64,000 bases of DNA from Marsupella aquatica (taxonomy: Eukaryota; Marchantiophyta), in the NCBI GenBank assembly GCA_973895155.1, contig OZ316898.1:15934001-15998000 (forward strand), in the 5' to 3' direction. Under the pieces are notes generated by a model, which had not been told where the DNA came from, did not search any database, and worked only from the letters and a program-made list of their open reading frames with translations. A program made the position numbers and the translations under genes. Positions 49,316-60,681 of the stretch are shown piece after piece. Each line of letters starts with the position of its first letter. Within the stretch, counting starts at the first letter, position 1.

Positions 49316-52300
49316 CTACTTGTGATGCAATTGCAAAACCTGCAATACGTCACAGTGTCTAGAGAAACTCTCCAAAGGAATCACTTTGGTAAATGCGTCA
49401 ACCGGTTTGAGTTTACCATCAATCTTGACTAGCTCAAACAAATTATCAGACACACCCTGCCTGATAAAATGGTATCTGACGTCAATGTGCTTCACTCTGC
49501 TGTCCATCACCTGGTTCACAGCAAGGTGGAGCGCACTTTGACTATCACAATGGAGCTTCACATTCCCCTGTGGCAATCCCATTTCAGTGATAAGTCTATC
49601 CAACCAAATCGCTTCCTTTGCTGCTTCCGCAGCTGCAACATACTCCGCTTCTGTAGTAGACTGAGCAATACACTTCTGCAAAGTAGACCTCCAACTTATG
49701 CATCCACCGCCAAGTGTGAACACGTATTCTGTTGTTGATCTCCTTCGGTCCAAATCTTGTCCATAGTCAGAATCTACATAGCCAATCAATGATCTAGCAT
49801 TCTTTGCATTCGCATCAAATAAAAGACCATGATCCACTGTACCCTTCAAGTACCTGATAATCCACTTCACTGCTTCCCAATGTACCTTCCTTGGATTTGA
49901 CATATACCTACTCACCTTGCCCATAGCCATGGCAAGATCAGGTCTAGTGTAAGTCATCAAATACATGAGACTTCCCACTGCCTTATCATAAGGAACCTTT
50001 GATATCAGCCCCTTCTCTATCGCATCTGTGGGACAGAAAGCTGATGATAATTTGAAGTGTGCAGCCAAAGGGGTACTTACTGGCTTGCTATCCCCCATGT
50101 TGAACCTAGCAATTACCTTCCTCGCATAACTGCTCTGTGTCAACCATAGCTTACTAGCCTCCAAGTCCCTAGTGATCTCCATACCCAAAATCCTCTTAGC
50201 TGGCCCTAGGTCCTTCATCTTAAACTCTGCACTGAGCAGTGCCTTAAGCTTAACAATCTCAGACCTATCCTTGGCCGCAATAAGCATGTCATTCACATAA
50301 AGTACTAAAACAATGAACCCAAAGACAACATTCTTCACCGGTTTCAAATACACACAAGAGCCAAATACACTTATGTGAAAACCTTGTGACCGAATCAAAT
50401 CGTCAAACCGCTTGTTCCACTGTCTTGGTGACTGCTTCAACCCATACAAGGATTTCAGCAATCTGCAAACCAATTCCTCCTGTCCTCTCTTCACAAAACC
50501 TAGCGGTTGTCTCATGAAGATTACCTCTTCCAATGTGCCATAGAGGAAAGCTGTGACAACATTCATCTGATCTAGCAGCAGACCAAACATTACAACAAGT
50601 ACACACAATAGTCGTATTGTAGAGTACTTAGCAACTGGTGAGAAGACCTCATTGTAATCCACACCTTTCTCTTGTGTGAATCCCTTTTCTACCAACCTAG
50701 CCTTGTAGACCTTTGATCCACCTCTTGTGGAATTATCCTTCAGCTTGTAAATCCACTTGCTGTCCACCACTTGCTGACCCTTAGGCAGCTTAACAAGCTC
50801 CCAAGTTTTATTGTCCTTTAGTGACTACATCTCCGTTTGCATTGCTGCAGTCCACTTCTGCTTCTCCTTTGAAGCACTGGCCTCATGAAATGAAGAAGGT
50901 TCCCCTTCTTCCAAAATTAACGCATCACCCTCATCATCAGCTGCAAAATCATCCTCTTGCAGTTGAGATGAATCAACCCATTGTCCATACCTAGGAGGAG
51001 CGCGTACAGTACGACCAGATGTTCTTCTAGCCGATGACTCCGGTTGAATTGCGTCTACTGGTACAATTTGAAGCTCAACAGCATCCATTTGCTGCTCACC
51101 AGCATCAATAAACTCCTTTTGTTCCTCTAGCACAGGAACCAGCTCCATGCTTGGAGCACCTCCTTCTCTCTGATCATGCACTTCATGATCAATCTCCCCC
51201 TCAACGAGATCCGGGATAGGAGATTTTCCTTTGTCAGTACGGGAGACCTGAGTATTCTCCCCCTCCTTCAATAATCTGGATTCATTGAAAGAAACATCCC
51301 TACTAACAACGAGCTTACAGGCAATAGGATCCCATAACCTGTAGGCCTTCACACCACTCTGATACCCAAGAAAAATACATTTCTTGGATGTAGGATCCAA
51401 CTTGGTCCTATTCTGCTTTGGTGTGAGAGCACATGCATCACTTCCAAAAACTACCAAACCATGATAGTCTGCTTGCCGCTTATAACGCATTTCAACGGCG
51501 TTTTGAAATTGATTGCACTAGAAGGAGAAAGATTTACCAAATAAGCTACAGTATTGACAGCTTCTGCCCAAAATTCCTGTGGTAAACCTGATTGGCTCAA
51601 CATACTCCATGACCGCTCCAATAGTGTTTGATTGAGCCTCTCAGCTACACCATTCTGCTGTGGAGTATAAGACTGTGGTGAGATGACGAGTTATCCCCTG
51701 TTCTGCACAGTACTCTTCAAATTCTATTGAAGTGTACTCCCCGCCGTTGTCTGACCTTAGACTCTTCACCCTTGTATCCAAACACTTAACCGTGTTTCCT
51801 GTCTGATTCTCTACTTGGGCCTTCCACTTTGTAAAAATGGACAAGACATCAGACTTATGCGTCATGAAATAAATCCATACAAATCTTGAGTAATCGTCAA
51901 TAAAGGATACATAGTACAATTTTCCAGAATGTGAGGGAGTCGGGGATGGTCCTCACACGTCACTATGTATGTACTCAAGAACCGCTTTGGAATGATGAGT
52001 TCCAACACCGAAAGCACGACGATGCTGCTTTCCAAAAATGCAATGCTCACAGAAATCCAATTTTCAAGACTGCAAATCAGAAATGAGCCCATTCTTCTGC
52101 AAGATAGTCAAACCCTTCTCACTCATGTGGCCTAGCCGTGAATGCCACAGTTGAGTCATTTCCTCGAGAAGCTTGAGCTTGCCCATGCTCATTACCAGGC
52201 CAGTCACTCACATTGTGGACGACAAACCAGGCCTTTGGTTCCTGCCCGACATCTGGTAGGTCAATAGTGCAACCCCAACGAGTTAAGCATGCCCATTCTA

Positions 52301-52364
52301 CACCTATGCTTGTCCCTTCTTGCAAGTGAATTCTCAGATTCATTTTGCCCCTCATACCTTGCAT
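49316..52364 (-). pseudogene. pol: Copia Pol remnant: integrase, RT, RNase H
   Basis: The integrase core shows FIDDYSRFVWIYFM and LRSDNGGEYTS. RT shows YKARLVEKGFTQEKGVDYNEVFSPV and VLYVNDMLIAA, with the catalytic YVDD changed to YVND. RNase H shows IGYVDSDYGQDLDRRRSTTEY (first Asp retained), TTEAEYVAAAEAAKEAIW and LHCDSQSALHLA. Frame breaks lie at about 50800, 51500-51640 and 51900-52120. The RT active-site change alone makes it dead. Confidence 0.9.
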
Positions 52365-52926
52365 ACCAGCAAGCTAGTGTGGCCACCCGTGCAACTACCA
52401 ATCGGAGGGTAATCCAAACTAATGGCCTAAAGAGTCCTCAAAGATGAATATAGACAATGAATTCATAAACTATCAAACCATGGACCTAGAGAGTCCTCAA
52501 AGATGTTCCAAACCTCCTCTATCAATTGCTAAGATCAAATCTACCCAAGTTGCTAAGGGGGCAGGCTAAACAATGCATACAATTTTTCACCAAGATATGA
52601 GATGCCATTCTTACACTCTCATAAACTTGATCAAGTATCTGACTAGGATTAGACTAACTACTGAGTAACTCTAGATCCAAGAGTAAACACCTGAGAAGAG
52701 TCAGCTTGGTGTTGTCAATTCAATCGGATCCAGGATTTCATCTAAATGGAAACATAGTGATCATGGCAGTGAGGGTCTTGTCAATTTTGGAACTCACTTT
52801 GCATTGCATTTGCTTCCTTTGACTCTGCATAGTACCCTCAGCGGGCTTGGCAGGAGTCAAAACTGTTGAGGTCTGGCTGTCAGATTCGCATTGCAACTAA
52901 GTCCCCCACCACATCGTCAACATTTG

Positions 52927-53264
52927 TTAGCAAACTTTGCCATGTTGACAAATGAAATGTTCAGGGTTGTCACTAGAAAGGTCAATAACGCTCACTTCAT
53001 GCCCTGAATTCCCTAACAAGAGAAAATGAATGCCATCAGGTTCACCAAATGCATATGTGAACTGAGACAGCTGTTCACTGCTGAGCCCAAAACCGTGTTG
53101 AAAAGGAGGCTCAATTGGTCGGAACAAGGTTCAGTATCGGGAACAAGGTTCAGTATCGTCTTCCCAATGTAAGTAGTTGTGACAAGCTGGGCAGTGTCGT
53201 GGGCAGTCCCGTCTTCCACTTTCTGCCACACTTTTGTAAATGAAAATGATGCTGGGGAGTTCAA
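52927..53264 (-). other. Possible host exon remnant, unrecognised
   Basis: The minus strand has a protein-like stretch, VWQKVEDGTAHDTAQLVTTTYIGKT, then in another frame PFQHGFGLSSEQLSQFTYAFGEPDG and HFLLLGNSGHEVSVIDLSS before a stop at 52927. A 19-bp tandem duplication (GAACAAGGTTCAGTATCGG at about 53123 and 53142) lies between the two parts, and the frames do not join. The composition looks cellular, not transposon. It may be a broken gene or two exons. Family unknown. Confidence 0.35.
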
Positions 53265-54171
53265 GGTGCATTGGAATGAAGATCAAAAATTAGATGAGGA
53301 CAAAACAGCACTAAATTATGAAAGGGTGGGGGGAGGGATTTGAGAATTTTACAAACCTCCGCTCCTCCAGGCAGGAGTAGCCATGCCTGGGTTTATTTCC
53401 TGTTTGGGAACTTCCGGGTCACTTGTTTGCCTTTTAAGTACTCCAGTGTACATCTCCAACGGAAAAAAACAGGTTCTTGACTTGTGTGTGTCAGGCCGCA
53501 TAATAATCAATAGCCAAGTGGAAGTTCACCAAGTTGAAGTGACAATCTACCACTGATATCCCTCTTCACTTGTGTCACGAATCAACCCTCGCATATGCAT
53601 GCATGCGGAACATTGGTGCACTTGTGAGGCCATGGCGTCGGTCCTCTCCAGGTTTCAGAAATTTTCCTCACCACTGGTACTGGTGTAAAACCACACTGAT
53701 AAATTCAGGGACCAACATCAATCGTCTGAACGAGGTGGACTCGTGATTATGCATGATAAGGGCTCCATGGACAAAAACTGCCAGGAGAATGAATTACATA
53801 CAAGAGAATCTAATGCAGCTATTTAATCTGTTACAGGTATATAGGCTGTTCCTTAAGTTCCCAATTTGTAATCTTGACAAATATCTATCTACTAGCACTG
53901 TCATGGCAATCCCACCCAACTTAGGGCAGAGTAGGTATAGGTGCAGGAAGACAGACCTCAGCACTATGTGCTACTATTCAAAGAAATATAACTCTTGCTT
54001 CTTTCCAATACGGTGGGACCCAGAAGCTCTGCAGGCCGTCAAACATACGTGCTCAGCAGTGCTCTGTCGTCCTCACACGGTCAAAAGAATTGAGGTTATC
54101 GCCAGAGCAATTTCCACTTTCTCAGTTCTTCTCATTCAGAGAAGGGCAAATACACCATTGTCCAGTCCAAT
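53265..54171. other. Intergenic, probably 3' UTR of the glycosyltransferase gene
   Basis: No gene is supported on either strand. The plus-strand frame at 53753-54175 has no recognisable domain. The part next to 54172 is downstream of the glycosyltransferase stop and is likely its 3' UTR. Confidence 0.4.
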
Positions 54172-57100
54172 CTAACAAGTGAGGGTGGAACACACTAGAT
54201 CATCATCCACATTCAAAAAGCCTAGGTCACGAAGTCTATTCTTTATGTGCCAATCCTCCGATGATCTCAATCCGGAGAATACGTAGACTTGCCTGTTTGC
54301 CAAATCTCCACTATTCTCCGGACTTGGGGGCTCAGATAGCTGTTCCCCATCAATAAACACCACTTGGTCCAGCTTATGCACCTGCACTTGACCCCCCTCC
54401 TGACATGAGTTGACGAACTTCTCCCTTGCCCATTCCCACTTGGTAGCTCCAGATACATTCGCAGATGCTTTCAAGAGATCTTCCTTCAAAGAGCCCCATA
54501 ACTGAATTGTTTTCTCATTACTTCTAATGAAAAATAAATTCAACTCAGTGCTCTCGACTCCAATAACATCCACTCCATTTGTGTCAATAAGTGAAACAGG
54601 ATTTCCAGCCCAAATAGTGTCAGCTCTGGTAAACCATAGAGTATATCCCAACGCAAGCAGATCTGAAACAGCACTAACCTCCTTCTCAATATAATCTTTC
54701 ATGTTCAACTTGTTCTCAATCCTTACAGTAGCATGTCCTCTTCTTGAGAGATCTTCCAGCAATACATGGTCCTCACCAACAAGGACGTAGTTCTCAATAG
54801 CCAGCTTTTTTATGTTACACAACCAGTTTCTCACCAAGACTGCAGGCACACCCACGGTGCTAACCACTAAGATCTGCTTGTTTTGCTGTGTACTATCCAG
54901 AACCCACCTTACATCAGAAGAATAGTTTGCAAACCTTCCAACTCGGACCTCCTTGAAACAATAGTCGTATCTCTTGATGTGCCAATTCGCTGCCATATGC
55001 CAAAGGTCAATGTCATATGTTCCATTATTCCATATTAACACTGAGTCACAGCCTGCATATTTCTTAAGCGTTCCGCCCCTGTGTGTGACGCTCAACACAC
55101 GATCTCGTAGGAAGTTGGTATACAGGTTGAAATACCCTCGGCTATATGCAAACTTGACAAACCATGGCGTGAAAATTTTCTCCCCGTGCTCGTAATACCA
55201 ATCTGTGGTTTCGATTCCATCCACTAATGGCTTCACATTATGACTTTTCTTAGAGTCATACCATTCTCGAAACTCCTTCCAAGGCTTTGGAAAGAAAATT
55301 TGTCCCCAAACGCCAATCATTTGAAACTTAAACAACCGTGTCCTGTCATCCACCTTAAGAGGTAGACCGTTCTTTCCTGCAGAATTGACACGGCAAACAG
55401 TCTAAGATGAGTTGGCGGCCAGTAGTTCACTAAACAGCTGAAATCATCGCATGAAACCACGAAAGTTCACTGAAACCAGTGGTTGTCATCTAGCTGCTAT
55501 CCTTAGATTAAAAGGGAAAACCATCCATTATTTCACATTGTCAACGTCTATGCCGAACATTGCATAGAAGAGACCCCGAAAGCCTTACGAATGGCAGTTC
55601 ACAAGGCCTGAAAATCTGAGCATTTTCAGATGGACGAACTGCATCTGCAATTAACAAGCAAGAAATGCAATGAAGTAGATTGGGTGACTCGATCGTGGAC
55701 ATTTAGAGGACATTTAGAACTTGTCAGAGAAATCGAAGGCCGTTCGTTGTCGGCTCCCGTGTGACAGACTCAACTCTTAATGCAATCAATCTGTTTTATT
55801 GTTCTGCCCTTTCCAGCAGTGAAACCCCAGAACTTTTCCAGCAGTAATAGGTGGGAAGGAAGGAAGTTTCAGGATGAGCGAACCTAGAAAACAGACTTAG
55901 AACAATGGATTGGCTCCATCCAAATAGACATTTACTGGTCTTTTCTGTAAGTCACGACTTAAGGAGGAAGAACTTCCATTAAGAAAATGCGAGGGGGGCA
56001 CTCAGATCTAGCCTCGTCATGCCGACTACATGGAAATGGTCCAGACGGAAAGAAAAAACCCAAAACACACGGAAATCAGCATTCAATCAAGAAAATAGAG
56101 TGGGAGTTAGTGATTCTGAAATGTAAAGGATGAAGAATCTGGTCGAGGTTCACCATGAAGACTGAGTGTAGAAGAAGGAAAAAACTTATCATTATGCAAA
56201 GAACGTGCATTTTCTAAGAGCTGACGGACGCGGACAAAGCTGAACACAAGCTCGACCGTCCGCAGGACATGTGGCCTTACCAGGCACAATCTGTGGTCGC
56301 TGAAGAGAAATGCCATACAGTAGACGATCATAATGGCTGGGTTGATAATAATATGTAGCAATAAGTGCACGTGCATAACGATAGTAAAGAGGAGAAACCT
56401 CAACATCATCCTCGACAAATAGTGCGAACTCATCATCAGAGGAAGGCCACCAGGCGTCCAGCCACTGACTCTGGAAACCTGCTGTGCTACTCCTGTAATG
56501 TATGACCTTCTTTCCGTGCTTCCACTGGAAATATTCCACATAATTCAGAACCTTCCGGGCATTACTAAGCCTCTCTTCAACCTGCCGCCAATCACTCAGT
56601 TTCACGGGATCCACCCCTGTTGAAACTCGATCTGGTAGCCGAGCTGGCTTGGGATTATCCGAACTATTATCCCCTCCAAGGTTTCTGGTGGTACTAGCAC
56701 TGCCTGATTTCAGTTTGTTTTTCCCTCTCATTTTCTTGATCCGTCCCGCTTTGGAGTTCAAAGGAGCAGCCTTTTCCGTCTCTTCCTTGTCTTCCACAAC
56801 AGCCACTTCGAAAGGTTTCACTTCTGCCGTCTCTGTTCCTTCCTCAGCTAATAAAAGTCGCCTCCTGCCTGACTTGCTGATCTCGAAGTGATCAATGTAG
56901 ATATGAATATCTACCGAATCTCCGGCGTACTCGGCTTTCGAAAGGGAGGTGAGGCATCGAGTAATAGATGAGTAATCGTTCAGAGAAAGCACTTTGATCA
57001 CAAACTGGAATTTCGAGCTCACCACATTGCTGTGCACACTTTCAACAAGAGGAATGTAGTCCTCATTTTTTATGTCTTTCCAATTTTTCTTCTTCGGTGG

Positions 57101-57535
57101 AGGAGGGGAAGCTGCGGACGTGACGTTGGTACTTGAGTTGGTGTCCTGGGACTCGAGTCTTCTCTGAGTAGCGCTGAAGTGAAGCTCCCCCGTCTCTCCT
57201 GATCCAAGTCCTCCTGCAGACTTGGCGTCGGAATGAAGACGCACGGTTTTGATGGGTTTCCTCATAAGCGAGCCACCGCTACTACTGCTGTCTGCTGTTG
57301 CCGCTAAACTACTGTAAGTGTGTCCTCGTCCACGTCGGACCACAACGGTGTGAATTTCTGACTGGTAGGAGAAGATGAGCAGAAACCCCACTCCGAGAAT
57401 GAGGAGGACGCACAGTCCAGTGTGCCCCACCGCTCTGGATGAAGACGAAGATGTAGGAGCTACTGCTGCAGAAGTTGTTGGTCTCGGAATCTCAGACCCC
57501 GCCATCAAACCTGCTGTCAACTCTCTGCCTGTCAT
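54172..57535 (-). CDS. Membrane-anchored protein with two glycosyltransferase-like domains
   Basis: Two exons: 57535-56281 and 55376-54172. The 904-bp intron has GTAAGG at 56280 and TTCTGCAG ending at 55377. The spliced length of 2,460 nt gives 819 aa, and the codon split across the junction reads VPG-KNG in frame. Residues 39-57 form one membrane segment (CVLLILGVGFLLIF), giving a type II Golgi-like topology. The first domain (about 175-418) starts FVIKVLSLNDYSSITRCLTSL and has the acidic FVEDDVEVSP at about 372-381, like a DXD metal site of GT-A enzymes. The second (about 575-740) has LGYTLWFTRADTIWAGNP, like the nucleotide-diphospho-sugar transferase (GT77-like) family. Substrate unknown; cell wall or glycoprotein sugar transfer is likely. 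Intact, and the only clear host gene. Confidence 0.85.
55377..56280 (-). other. Intron of the glycosyltransferase gene
   Basis: 904 bp with consensus GT and pyrimidine-rich AG ends. Removing it joins the two frames exactly and keeps residue order natural. No element is seen inside. Confidence 0.85.
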
Positions 57536-58563
57536 TGTTCACTATTAACTCTAGGCAACCTTCACACTTCCCGCAACAAGACAATGTGCTGCTCGTCTCC
57601 CTGAAATCAAATTACAAGCCACCGGATATCCAAAGTAATGTGATTCGGCCAGGCCGGCCGATACGATGAACCTTACAACCGCAGTTGATCCGACTGGACT
57701 TCAAATTTAAACCACCGACATGTCAAACCGCGGAAGCGTACTTTCACCTGGGCCAGGACGACCGGCAGCAGTCAGACGGGTACCAGTCGATCAATCAATC
57801 AGCCTTGCCTTGCCTTGCCTTGCCTCGCCTCACATTGGATAGCATTGCAGACCATGCCTACCCACCGGACACTTTCCAAAGTCTAAGGCCCCTACCATTC
57901 GCTGCAGTTCAACAGTGGCAAACTCTTCACGAGACCATCATCGCCGCCGAGGGCCAGTAGAACATACTGACAAACTACACCACGAGAGATCAAATGGAAA
58001 CGAACGAGGAGCAGAAAGCTACCTCCCATCCAAACTCCAGCTTATCGAGTCGGCCGATGTGCATAGAGAAAGATGGACCGATCGACAGATCCGTCACAAC
58101 ACAGCACAGTTGTGACTGATCGATCTGCCGGAAATCTACAAAACATTGCCGTCCTTGACAAAACCGCACCTGCACTCGCCGACCACAGCTGCTAGTAGCA
58201 GACGCATCTCCAGATCACTCAAGGTCTCCAGGCCGGAAGAGAACATGTATGCTTTGGCTTGACGGGCTGGTATTACTCAGCGGCTGACGGGTCTGAAGCG
58301 AACGTGCTGAGGATCTTCATCGTCCAACAACCGCACATGCAGCAATCATGGATCTCCATTATTGCCCTCGACTTTCAGCTCTCCCCTTCCCTCATCAACA
58401 AGACAATCTATCATACCCCTCCCTTGACGGGCAAATGAGGGGTCTGCACCTCGTCACTTCGGACACCGGTCACCCTGGCCCGGGGTCGGGTCCAGGGCCG
58501 GAGTGAAGGTCGGGGCAATCCGGGGAGTTGGGGTTTGGGCCGAGAGGCGGGATCAGGCAGGGC
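57536..58563. other. Upstream region of the glycosyltransferase gene
   Basis: Holds the presumed 5' UTR and promoter of the minus-strand gene. No TATA box stands out. A (CCTTG)n-type microsatellite lies at 57803-57830. The part 58470-58560 is G-rich. No gene supported. Confidence 0.5.
57803..57830 (+). repeat. CCTTG microsatellite
   Basis: Four CCTTG units followed by a CCTCG and CCT, in the upstream region of the glycosyltransferase gene. Confidence 0.9.
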
Positions 58564-60060
58564 TGTTTTTTTTTCTGTTTTTTTGTTTTTCTTGAAAGGA
58601 GGACTTTACTTTCTAAGCAAGTAAAATCGAGTAAAAAATAAAACCGCCAGACCACACAGACCGTCAAAGGCCCATGACACATCCTGACATCGGGACAGGG
58701 ATAAAAAGGAACATGAAAGAAAAGTAAACAAGACGTTACTCACCCTAAAAAAGGACTATCAAAACAGACCCCAAATCTGAGGGCAAACTCAACCCTGAAA
58801 ACAGTGAGAGAACCATCATGAACTAAGAACTGAACAATTGAAATCAGAACTAAAATCCAAAAGGATTTAACCATCTGCACATGTAAACAAAATTTGAAAT
58901 CTACTCCTAACCCCCAAGGCCACTCAACAAAAGAACAAGTGGCCAAGTGGGACTGAGTAAACTACTTCACGGGGGATGAAAGATCCATAGTGGTCGAACA
59001 TTCACAACAAGATCATCATTACAAATTCTGTACAGCCCGCCATTTCTACCAAAATCTCTATTGAACTGGCCCACCAATTCCTATCTATTTTTTCCAGAGA
59101 TAAGGATCTTAGTAGAACCACGTTTCCAGGCAATCCTCATATGAAGACGTAGTTCTGACCAGATTTTACACTTAATCCCCTCCACAGGAGTCTTCACCTC
59201 AGCCTTTTCCAATGAACAACGGGCTTTCCAGATTTGCCATAAAGTAATACCTCTAACAATTTCCCACAATTTAGAAGGAAAATTCACCATCCCACCAACC
59301 AATGGAGCTCCTAGTAGCACATGAACAACACCAAAAAGGAGATTACTAAAGTTAGCACCAGCTAACCATAAAAGAGAATTGCACCAATTCCAAAGAAGAA
59401 CCGATTCTGGGCATGACCACAAAAAGTGGAGAATATCTTCATGTCTCTGCAGATCACATCTGCGACACCACCAAGCTTCATCCAATCTGGAAAATGGGAT
59501 AATGCATCCATTTTCATTCTTCCGTTGGGATCTTCTACCAATGTAGTGCTTGGTAGCAAACAATGGATGTACAATTTGCCATAAGAAATGATTAACCTTC
59601 TCCTCCCGAAAAGATATCCACACATGATTCCAAATCACCCTATCCTTTGGAACACCTCTGAGATCCATCCTCCACTTCTTAATACCCACCACTACCACTG
59701 ACTGTCTCTGCTGTAACAATCTTTGTAGGCTAGCCGTAGTAGAATGCAAAAACATTCTTCCCATCTTTCCACTGAAATCTAAATGAATTCCCGAAATCAG
59801 AAGCGGAAGACATCAGAACTCCAATCCCTTTCTTGTGAGACTTCCAGTTCTTAATATTACCAGTGATCAACTTGAAAAGTCTATCACCCGAGATTGGCAC
59901 AAGGGCAACCATCTGAATACAACCATTCTGAATAACAAACGTACAAACTTGCATCCCTTGAATCTCCTCTAGACTCCAACTATCTTGCACTAAGCTATAC
60001 GGTATCAATATTTCCCACACAAGATTTCCTTCTAGGATCGGATCTTGAGGGACCAAAGCT
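58564..60060 (-). mobile_element. 5'-truncated LINE with A-rich tail
   Basis: On the minus strand a reverse-transcriptase C-terminal region (60056-59081) leads into an untranslated stretch and an A-rich tail (58564-58595 read as T on plus). Typical of a 5'-truncated plant LINE. No clear target duplication was found. It sits beside the H LTR end at 60112. Confidence 0.75.
59081..60056 (-). pseudogene. LINE RT C-terminal, zf-RVT domain
   Basis: The main frame (59764-59081) has VIWNHVWISFREEKVNHFLWQ, CRRCDLQRHEDILHFLWSCP and LWQIWKARCSLEKAEV, the pattern of the zinc-binding domain after plant LINE reverse transcriptases. The upstream frame (60056-59730) ends FRFQWKDGKNVFAFYYG, which overlaps the next frame, so one frameshift is present. 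The catalytic RT part is missing. Confidence 0.8.
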
Positions 60061-60111
60061 TCTCGAGAAGCTTCTTAGCAGAATCAGAATAGCTTCAAGT
60101 CAACATGGGCG

Positions 60112-60681
60112 TGACAGGTCTCCTTCATTCAGAATCAGAATGGGATTTCGGCTTAGACGGGCATAATCTTCATTAGTTTTGAGGATTCGGGCAAGGAGGG
60201 ATGTGCAAACTGAACCTTACTCCCGTATCTGGCGCTAAGTGCGCCTAATCCTACTTATAGAAATGTCATGGGTATAGTTTGTGTTCTGCCGCCGGAATGT
60301 ACCTTAAGTCAATGGCAAGATTGACCCTGGCTTAAGGGCTTCTAAGCCTTTGTGCTGTCCGCCTCCGATCCGGATCCGATGATACGGGTATCCAACCCGG
60401 GCTCACAACCACTATCCGCAGCTGACACCTCGTGCACGGCTCAGATAATGCGTTTGGCCAAGCATTCTCTACCCATATACAAAATTCATACATACAACTG
60501 AACTCACAAGCATTCAATCTCGGTTTACACAAAGAAAATGGTGGGAAAAGACTTTACTTCAAAACTTGTCATACACATACACACGGTAGACTCGACATCT
60601 CTTGAGTGAACAGGCCCAATGACATAGAGGCGTACACTTCAACAAAGCCCGGCTCCGCACTCGCCCAACAAGCTTAGTTGT
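60112..60681 (-). repeat. LTR H second copy, 3' end only
   Basis: Reverse complement of about 45890-46430 with moderate divergence (shared: CAAGCTTGTTGGGCGAGTGCG, GGCGGACA-CAC-AAGGCTTAGAAGCCC, CTCCCT-CCCGAA). It ends at TGACAGG (60112), which matches the LTR H end ...GTGACA in kind. LTR-G copy I is inserted at its other side. Confidence 0.75.

Larger units (their letters stand above)
48737..52380 (-). mobile_element. Degraded, 5'-truncated copia element (Copia-3)
   Basis: On the minus strand: integrase zinc region (about 52150-51930), integrase core (51919-51641), linker (51490-50825), RT-RNase H (50770-49316), purine tract AAGGGGAAGA (49127-49136), and a probable 3' LTR at 48737-49125. Gag and protease and the 5' LTR are missing. 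Several stops and frame changes. Confidence 0.85.
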
